Shown here in pieces: positions 59,170 through 64,000 of a DNA stretch of 64,000 nucleotides. Under the pieces are notes generated by a model. The model made no database searches. It saw only the letters and a program-made list of their open reading frames with translations, and was not told the origin of the DNA. The stretch comes from Acidovorax sp. RAC01 (GTDB lineage: Bacteria; Pseudomonadota; Gammaproteobacteria; Burkholderiales; Burkholderiaceae_C), in the NCBI RefSeq assembly GCF_001714725.1, contig NZ_CP016447.1, forward strand, positions 558,001 to 622,000, given 5' to 3'. How positions within the stretch are numbered: position 1 is the stretch's first letter; every line of letters starts with the position of its first letter. A program made the translations under genes and the position numbers.

Positions 59170-59583
59170 ATGCTGTTCTACTTCCCACCCCACACTGTCG
59201 CCGTGGTAAGCGCGCCATACGAGCGCCCCTATGCAGATCCAATCTCGCTCAAAACCGGCGAGCGCGTACTAATTGACGCGGAGAAAACGAAGGAGACCGA
59301 CATACTCGGTTGGTCGTGGTGCACGGGACCTGATCGTCGCCAAGGGTGGGTACCAAACGGTTGGATCACGCATCAGTCCGGCACTGCGCAGATCGTGCGC
59401 GACTTCTCCGCTCTTGAGCTCACCATCAACGTAGGAGATCGCGTGACCCTACACTATAGCGAAAGTGGATTCGTTTTCGTGACTCGCGAAGACGGATCTA
59501 TAGGCTGGGTCCCGGACGCTTGTCTGCAGCTCCTTGGAACTACGGAGAACAATCACTCAGCCGCCGCGCCAAATGCGGCCTAA
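59170..59583 (+). CDS. SH3-like domain protein (cassette-like gene)
   Basis: A 137-aa protein with two SH3-like segments: about 8-65 (TGERVLIDAEKTKETDI ... GWVPNGWI) and about 70-125 (INVGDRVTLHYSESGFVFVT ... GSIGWVPDACL). It has no signal peptide. It resembles small ligand-binding SH3 proteins often found as gene-cassette cargo. Base composition is lower in GC than the flanks. Only a weak GAAG precedes the ATG. The TAA stop overlaps the left end of an attC-like inverted repeat. Confidence 0.75.
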   Translation: MLFYFPPHTVAVVSAPYERPYADPISLKTGERVLIDAEKTKETDILGWSWCTGPDRRQGWVPNGWITHQSGTAQIVRDFSALELTINVGDRVTLHYSESGFVFVTREDGSIGWVPDACLQLLGTTENNHSAAAPNAA

Positions 59584-59694
59584 CCCGTTGCTCAAACTGT
59601 CCCGCTACGGCAAGCGGTGTAAGCCCGAGCTGCACTACGCACGCTATCCTTACATCCTGGGCTTACGCCACTTGCCTCCGCGGGCGGGTTAGCC
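59578..59694 (+). other. attC-like recombination site
   Basis: A 117-bp imperfect palindrome. The outer arms are GCCTAACCCG (59578-59587) and CGGGTTAGCC (59685-59694); GCCTAAC fits RYYYAAC, and GTTAGCC nearly fits GTTRRRY. The inner arms are GGCAAGCGGTGTAAGCCC (59609-59626) and GGGCTTACGCCACTTGCC (59659-59676), matching at 16 of 18. TTGCTCAAAC follows the left core, as in many attC sites. The stop codon of the preceding gene lies within the left core. No integrase is in the window. Confidence 0.5.
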
Positions 59695-59748
59695 CGCACC
59701 TTAGCCGTCGCAAAGCGAACCAGCGCCACATCTCGCTGCACACCGCCG

Positions 59749-59889
59749 ATGAACGAAGCCGAAATCGCCGCAGGCCTGCCAAGCACGCCGAACCATCAAT
59801 ACGCGCAGCGCGTTGGAAGTCAGCTCTTTCTTGCGGGCCAGGTGCCGCAAGCCGCCGATGGTTCGATCGTGGCGCCCAAGGGTCCATAG
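59749..59889 (+). pseudogene. Truncated RidA-family remnant
   Basis: A short frame of 46 codons reading MNEAEIAAGLPSTPNHQYAQ, then RVGSQLFLAGQVPQ, then DGSIVAPKGP and a TAG. The RVGxQLFLAGQVP segment matches the start of RidA/YjgF imine deaminases, which are about 120-130 aa; the remainder is missing. One frame over, the next 20 codons (SLRDFAWVQGVTLSTTLK) could be a further decayed piece. It lies between the attC-like site and puuD and is probably not functional. Confidence 0.5.
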
Positions 59890-59936
59890 TCTGCGCGACT
59901 TCGCGTGGGTGCAGGGTGTCACCCTCTCCACAACCC

Positions 59937-61181
59937 TCAAGGCCCCGTAGGTGCCCCCGCCTCAAACCAGCGGCCAATCAGCGCTCGCTCTGCATCCGTG
60001 ATGCCGGTGGAATTGTTCATGGGCATCAGCTTGGTCACCACCACCTGCTGGTAGATGGCCTGGGCATGCTGTTTGGCGGCCTCGGGCGAATCCACGCGCA
60101 GGTTCTTCATCTGCACCTGGGCGCCGTGGCACATGTAGCAGCGCTGTTCCAGCACGGTTTGCACCGATTTGAAGTCCGATGGGGGCACAGCGCTTGCTGC
60201 ATTTGCCCCTGCAGCTCCTGAAATAATAGCAGGCGAAGACACGGCGGCGACCGGGGCTGGACGCAGCCACACGATGGTGCCCACGATCACGGCCACGCCC
60301 ACCAGCGCATAGGGCAGCGGGTTGCCATTGCGGCCCAGCTTGTAGCCGTGGCGCATCACAAAGAACTGGCGGATGGCCGCGCCCGCGAACATCATGAGGA
60401 TGAGCACCAGCCAGTTCTGCGGGTGGCTCCAGGTGAAGCTGTAGTGGTTGCTCAGCATCGCAAAGATCACGGGCAGCGTGAAGTACGTGTTGTGCACGCT
60501 GCGCTGCTTGCCGCGCTTGCCGTGGATGGGGTCCACCGGCTGGCCGGCCTTGATCTGGCTGATGACGGTGCGCTGGCCGGGGATGATCCAGAAGAAGACG
60601 TTGGCGCTCATGGCCGTGGCGATCATGGCGCCCACCAGCAGGAAGGCCGCGCGGCCTGCAAACCAGTGGCAAGCCAGCCAGGAGGCAATGCACACCAGCA
60701 CAAACACCAGCGCGCCCACGATGGCGTCGCCATTTTTGCGCTGGCCGAAGATGCGGCAGATCGCGTCGTACAGCAGCCAGAACACCACGAAGAACGCCAG
60801 CGCCACCACGATAGCGGTGGCCGGAGCCCAGTCCATCTTGGACTTGTCAATCAGGTAGGTGCTGGCGCTGTACAGGTACGACACCGTGAACAGCGCAAAC
60901 CCGCTGATCCAGGTGCTGTAGCTTTCCCAGAAGAACCAGTGCAGGTGCTTGGGCAGCTGCGGCGGCGAGACGGCGAACTTGACGGGGTGGTAGAAACCGC
61001 CGCCGTGCACGGCCCACAGCTCGCCACTCACGCCCTGCTTTTTCAGGTCCTCATCCTCCGGCGGCGTGAGGCTGCTGTCCAGAAAGACGAAGTAGAACGA
61101 CGAGCCAATCCAGGCGATGGCGGTGATGACGTGGACCCAGCGCAGCAGCAGGTTGGCCCAGTCGAGAAAGTAGCTTTCCAT
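59937..61181 (-). CDS. puuD: Membrane urate oxidase with C-terminal cytochrome c domain
   Basis: PuuD-type urate oxidase, converting urate to 5-hydroxyisourate, 414 aa. The N-terminal urate-hydroxylase domain (DUF989 type) has about eight helices and histidine-bearing motifs such as WVHVITAIAWIGSSFYFVFL and HPVKFAVSPPQLPKHLHWFF. The C-terminal cytochrome c domain carries the CYMCH haem motif (about 347-351) and the Met ligand region KLMPMNNSTGITDAER. The linker (about 312-330, SSPAIISGAAGANAA) coincides with mini-element copy 11. The enzyme feeds HIU to UraH, encoded nearby. The upstream region has a partial GntR-type site. Confidence 0.94.
   Translation of the reverse strand: MESYFLDWANLLLRWVHVITAIAWIGSSFYFVFLDSSLTPPEDEDLKKQGVSGELWAVHGGGFYHPVKFAVSPPQLPKHLHWFFWESYSTWISGFALFTVSYLYSASTYLIDKSKMDWAPATAIVVALAFFVVFWLLYDAICRIFGQRKNGDAIVGALVFVLVCIASWLACHWFAGRAAFLLVGAMIATAMSANVFFWIIPGQRTVISQIKAGQPVDPIHGKRGKQRSVHNTYFTLPVIFAMLSNHYSFTWSHPQNWLVLILMMFAGAAIRQFFVMRHGYKLGRNGNPLPYALVGVAVIVGTIVWLRPAPVAAVSSPAIISGAAGANAASAVPPSDFKSVQTVLEQRCYMCHGAQVQMKNLRVDSPEAAKQHAQAIYQQVVVTKLMPMNNSTGITDAERALIGRWFEAGAPTGP
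60188..60238 (-). repeat. AT-rich mini-element copy 11 (inside puuD)
   Basis: The minus strand reads GCTATTATTTCAGGAGCTGC and then AGCAAGCGCTGTGCCCCC. It encodes, in frame, the flexible linker between the membrane domain and the cytochrome c domain. Confidence 0.6.
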
Positions 61182-61425
61182 ATCTCAACCTCGGCGGCGC
61201 ACGGGTGCGCCGCATTTGAACGTGGTGCGCCCCAAACCGGGCGCACGCGCGTTACTGGCAACCTGCTCACCACTGCGGGCGCTCTGAGCAGAACAATGGG
61301 TCGCGCACCAGGGCATGCATTGCCCGGCACCGCTGCGACCAACCAAAAACTTGTTCGAAGTGCAAAAGTGTATGCAGGAATTGTTTCCAATTCCAGCCCG
61401 GGGAGACCCGCATGCACCGATTCTT
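61182..61425. other. puuD upstream region
   Basis: 244 bp between xdhC (3' end) and puuD (start). It contains the partial GntR-type site at 61364-61381 but no gene. The closest ribosome-site candidate before puuD is weak (CGAGGTTGAGAT). Confidence 0.5.
61364..61381. promoter_or_regulatory. Partial copy of GntR-type operator upstream of puuD
   Basis: AAAAGTGTATGCAGGAAT shares its first ten bases with the palindrome AAAAGTGTATACACTTTT found between uraH and gntR. It lies 183 bp upstream of the puuD ATG. Only the left half-site is well conserved. Confidence 0.45.
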
Positions 61426-62244
61426 TCATCCGCCCAGCGCCAGGGTCTGCAGCAACTGCGCCGCCACGGCCACGGCAATCACCGCGGGTTCCTTGCCGGT
61501 GATGCCGGGCACGCCGATGGGGCACGTCACGCCAGCCAGCTCCGCAGGCGTGAACCCGCGCTCTGCCAGCCGGTGCGAGAACGTAGCCCATTTGGTCTTG
61601 CTGCCGATCAGGCCGATAAAGGGCAGATCACCGCGCTCGCGCTGGCGGCGCAGGCAGGCGGCCACCACGTCCAGGTCTTCGGCATGGCTGAAGCTCATGA
61701 TCAGCACGCGCGTGTCGGGCACCAGCGCAGGCACAGCCTGCTGCACGGGCTCGGAGTGCTCACACACCACGCCCGCCGGCGGCGGCGCCGGAAAGATGCC
61801 GTCACGGCTGTCGATCCAGGTCAGCGCAAAGGGCAGCGGGGCCAGCACCTGCGCCAGCGCATGGCCTACATGCCCGCCCCCAAACAGCGCCACGGGGTGC
61901 AGCGGCGGGGCCAGCCGGGCGCGCAGCGCACCGGCCGCGGCAGCGTCTGCCACGCCCAGCCGTTCGTAGGCGAGGTGCACCACGCCGCCACAGCACTGGC
62001 CCAGCGTAGGCCCCAGCGGGTAGCGCAAACGGGGCTCACCAGGCTGGCCCTCCAGACGCCGCCGGGCCTCGGCAATGGCCTGGTGCTCCAGGTGGCCTCC
62101 GCCAATGGTGCCGATGATGTGGTCGGCAAACACGGCCATCCAGGCACCGGCTTCGCGCGGCACCGAGCCCTGCGTGGCATCCACGCGCACCAGACATGCA
62201 GGCGCACGGACCACACCTGCGACCAGGGCATCCAGATCAGTCAC
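61426..62244 (-). CDS. xdhC: Xanthine dehydrogenase accessory protein XdhC
   Basis: A chaperone that binds molybdenum cofactor, promotes its sulfuration and inserts it into XdhB. The protein is 272 aa. The N-terminal XdhC/CoxI domain shows GSVPREAGAWMAVF, IGTIGGGHLEHQAI and LGPTLGQCCGG. The C-terminal Rossmann domain has PVALFGGGHVGHALAQVLA and ends GKEPAVIAVAVAAQLL. I chose a GTG start 9 nt after GAAGGA; a TTG 11 codons upstream is an alternative. It lies beside puuD and uraH rather than after xdhAB. Confidence 0.93.
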   Translation of the reverse strand: MTDLDALVAGVVRAPACLVRVDATQGSVPREAGAWMAVFADHIIGTIGGGHLEHQAIAEARRRLEGQPGEPRLRYPLGPTLGQCCGGVVHLAYERLGVADAAAAGALRARLAPPLHPVALFGGGHVGHALAQVLAPLPFALTWIDSRDGIFPAPPPAGVVCEHSEPVQQAVPALVPDTRVLIMSFSHAEDLDVVAACLRRQRERGDLPFIGLIGSKTKWATFSHRLAERGFTPAELAGVTCPIGVPGITGKEPAVIAVAVAAQLLQTLALGG

Positions 62245-62306
62245 GGGGTGTGTTCCTTCATACAATGCGGACCGCAACGCCCACCGAACGCCATTGGTCC
62301 GCCCAC

Positions 62307-62855
62307 ATGTCCCAAGACGCCCCCCAACGCACTTCCGACCCCCGCAGCCACTGGCTGACGGCGGGCGTCTTGGCCGCAGTGGCCGCCCTGGTGGCGGCTT
62401 GCAAGTCGGCTCCCGAATCCCCGCCCCAGCCCCCGCAAGACAGTCGCATGCCCGGTGGCGACGCTCAGCCCACCGTCAAGGGCCCGGTGCCGGCCGCAGC
62501 CGGGTCTGCCCGCGCTTCGGCAGCGAGCAACGCCCGTGCGTACCGGCAAGATGCAGCCACCCACCTGTATGGCCTGAATGCTGCGCGCGTGTTCAAGGGC
62601 AAGCTGCCGCCCATGCTCTATGCCATCGGCGTGCTGGAAGTGGATGTCGACCGCACGGGCCGGGTGACCCGCCTGCACTGGCTGCGTGCGCCGCGCCATG
62701 CGCCCGAGGTGATCGCCGAGATCGAACGCACGGTACGCGCTGCGGCACCGTTCCCGGCGCCTTCGCGCATGGGCAAGGTCACGTACACCGACACCTGGCT
62801 GTGGGACAAGAGCGGGCACTTTCAGCTCGATACGCTGACTGAGGGGCAACTTTAA
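62307..62855 (+). CDS. Lipoprotein with TonB-like C-terminal domain
   Basis: A 182-aa lipoprotein. A signal segment with LVAAC (Cys32) is followed by a Pro/Ala-rich linker (about 36-75) and a TonB-C-like domain (about 95-175), seen as YAIGVLEVDVDRTGRVTRLH and, further on, ERTVRAAAPFPAPSRMGKVT. Its role is unknown; it is not a full TonB, having no membrane anchor for ExbBD contact. It is divergent from xdhC, with about 60 bp between starts. Confidence 0.75.
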   Translation: MSQDAPQRTSDPRSHWLTAGVLAAVAALVAACKSAPESPPQPPQDSRMPGGDAQPTVKGPVPAAAGSARASAASNARAYRQDAATHLYGLNAARVFKGKLPPMLYAIGVLEVDVDRTGRVTRLHWLRAPRHAPEVIAEIERTVRAAAPFPAPSRMGKVTYTDTWLWDKSGHFQLDTLTEGQL

Positions 62856-62859
62856 GCAC

Positions 62860-62957
62860 ATCCCCCTGAGGCGCTGCGCGCCTTCCCCCTTCTCTCGAAA
62901 TCGCTGTGCGACTTCGGGAAGGGGGACGATGCCCTCGCGGCGGGGCGGCCCTTGCTT
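62860..62957. repeat. Dispersed Comamonadaceae-type intergenic repeat with hairpin
   Basis: The sequence CCCCTGAGGCGCTGCGCGCC, then TCCCCCTTCTCTCG and its near complement CGGGAAGGGGGA, and a GGCGGGGCGGCCCTTGC tail. From memory this resembles a repeat common downstream of genes in this family. It fills the 168-bp gap between the convergent TonB-like and uraH genes and probably acts as a bidirectional 3' structure. Confidence 0.55.
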
Positions 62958-63023
62958 GGCATCCCTGTCACACGCCACGTCGATTTTCAGGCTGCGCCCC
63001 ATGCTGTCCGCCGTAAGCGCCTG

Positions 63024-63374
63024 CTACGACCCACGGTAAGTGGAATAGCTCCAGGGGCTGACCAGAAGCGGCACGTGGTAGTGCTGGTCGGCATGGGCAA
63101 TGCCAAAGTCCAGGTTTACACGGTCAAGGAAGTTGGGTTCAGGCAAGGCCACACCACGGCCCTTGAAGTAACTGGCCACATCAAACTCCAGCCGGTAGGT
63201 GCCGGTGCGCAGGCTGGCGTTGTCAAACAGGGGTGCATCGGTGCGGCCATCGTGGTTGAGCACCAGGCGCTTGATGACGGTGGCGGTATTGCCATCGGTC
63301 GAATACAGGGTCACCTCCATGCCCGCTGCGGGGCAGCCGTGCATGGTGTCCAGAACGTGGGTGCTGAGGCCCAT
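63024..63374 (-). CDS. uraH: 5-Hydroxyisourate hydrolase (transthyretin-like)
   Basis: Hydrolyses 5-hydroxyisourate to OHCU, the step after urate oxidation. The protein is 116 aa. Family signatures are [17 protein letters not shown] near the N-terminus and [18 protein letters not shown] at the C-terminus, with the conserved YRGS end and active-site His/Arg. The ATG was chosen because AGGAG lies 6 nt upstream. It is divergent from the gntR gene, with a palindromic operator in the 113-bp gap. Confidence 0.96.
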   Translation of the reverse strand: MGLSTHVLDTMHGCPAAGMEVTLYSTDGNTATVIKRLVLNHDGRTDAPLFDNASLRTGTYRLEFDVASYFKGRGVALPEPNFLDRVNLDFGIAHADQHYHVPLLVSPWSYSTYRGS

Positions 63375-63444
63375 GGAAATCTCCTGAGGTTGCAAGGCAA
63401 GACGATAGCGGGGCGCTTCTCCGTAGAAACGCTAGGTGTAGACC

Positions 63445-63462
63445 AAAAGTGTATACACTTTT
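63445..63462. promoter_or_regulatory. Palindromic operator between uraH and gntR
   Basis: AAAAGTGTATACACTTTT is a perfect 18-bp palindrome, extended to near-symmetry by flanking CC/GG. It lies 26 bp before the gntR ATG and 71 bp before the uraH ATG. Its GTGTATACAC core fits GntR/FadR-type sites, suggesting autoregulation and control of purine-catabolism genes. Confidence 0.75.
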
Positions 63463-63487
63463 TGGTGTTGCACCGTATCATGCCACC

Positions 63488-64000
63488 ATGGAATCCTCGT
63501 CTACCAGCGCCATTGTTGAAGCCCTTACCCGCGCTATCGTGGAGCACCGTCTGCAGCCGGGCACCAAGCTGGCCGAGCAAAAGCTGGCGGACCACTTTGG
63601 CGTGTCGCGCACGCTGGTGCGCCAGGCACTGTTCCAGATGGCACAGAACCGGCTGGTCACGCTGGAGCCTGCGCGCGGCGCATTCGTGTCCACCCCTTCG
63701 GTCGAGGAAGCCCGCCAGGTGTTTGCCGTGCGCCGCATGCTCGAAACCGAGATGACCCGCGCCTTCGTGCGCAGCAGCACCCCCGCCAAGATCAAGGCCC
63801 TGCGCGCCCACGTTGCGGCCGAGAAAGCCGCCATGGGCACCGATGACGCCAGCAGCCGCACCGAGCTGCTGGGCGACTTCCATGTGCGCATGGCCGAGCT
63901 GATGGGCAACGAGGTACTGGCGCAGATGCTGGGCGATCTGATCTCGCGCTGTGCACTGATCACGCTGATGTACCAGTCGGCCAGCGCCGCCGAGCATTCG
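63488..64000 (+). CDS. GntR-family (FCD) transcriptional regulator, 3' truncated by window edge
   Basis: The frame is open to the right edge: 171 codons are seen of an expected 220-250. The N-terminal winged helix (about 8-70) reads EHRLQPGTKLAEQKLADHFG and VSRTLVRQAL, followed by PARGAFV. The FCD ligand domain begins about residue 75 (EEARQVFAVRRMLETEMTRA), with metal/ligand residues in DFHVRMAELMGN. The position beside uraH and the shared palindrome suggest it controls urate/allantoin-pathway genes. An ATG at 63480 is in another frame. Confidence 0.9.
   Translation, partial: MESSSTSAIVEALTRAIVEHRLQPGTKLAEQKLADHFGVSRTLVRQALFQMAQNRLVTLEPARGAFVSTPSVEEARQVFAVRRMLETEMTRAFVRSSTPAKIKALRAHVAAEKAAMGTDDASSRTELLGDFHVRMAELMGNEVLAQMLGDLISRCALITLMYQSASAAEHS

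Overview
The window is about 64 kb of high-GC chromosomal DNA, densely coding on both strands. It most resembles a member of the Comamonadaceae (Burkholderiales), with an Acidovorax-like flavour. This rests on the gene set (DUF3422, TctA/TctB, PuuD-type urate oxidase, rpfE-recJ, an acyl-CoA dehydrogenase pair) and on two families of dispersed non-coding repeats that I recall from this family; no database comparison was possible.

Layout: 1-3.7 kb holds the end of xdhA and all of xdhB (xanthine dehydrogenase). 3.7-4.6 kb is a gene-free nested inverted repeat. 4.7-9.4 kb has lolD-lolC (lipoprotein export) on the minus strand and rpfE-recJ on the plus strand. 9.6-15.6 kb has a chemoreceptor, a PHP phosphoesterase, a YciO-type protein, an M48 membrane peptidase and a DUF1653 protein. 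15.9-21.6 kb has purN/yceH, two coupled acyl-CoA dehydrogenases, a lipoprotein hydrolase and an HNH nuclease. 21.8-28.4 kb has ribF, ileS-lspA and a Na/Pi-cotransporter-like protein. 28.4-40.7 kb has a solitary flagellin gene with a sigma-28-like promoter, Nudix and quinone oxidoreductase genes, two EamA transporters, a periplasmic binding protein coupled to a GGDEF/EAL protein, an SDR and a DUF3422 protein. 40.8-51.4 kb has tctBA, a translationally coupled tatD / DNA glycosylase / spermidine-synthase-like / gspE operon, an S1C protease and a moxR-DUF58-VWA cluster. 51.6-58.3 kb has a diguanylate cyclase, a Crp/Fnr regulator, glycerate kinase and an EAL-CBS-GGDEF protein. 58.4-59.95 kb is a compositionally distinct patch with two small cassette-like genes and a RidA-like remnant. 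59.9-64 kb has a purine-catabolism block: puuD, xdhC, uraH and a GntR regulator running off the right edge.

Functional threads: purine to urate to 5-hydroxyisourate breakdown frames the window (xdhAB on the left; xdhC, puuD, uraH and gntR on the right). A palindrome between uraH and gntR, with a partial match upstream of puuD, suggests GntR control. Three proteins act in cyclic-di-GMP turnover.

The most unusual signal is a short AT-rich palindromic mini-element found in at least 11 diverged copies. Several lie in frame inside genes (xdhA, acyl-CoA dehydrogenase, ileS, Nudix, puuD), and three touch the 3' ends or stop codons of genes.
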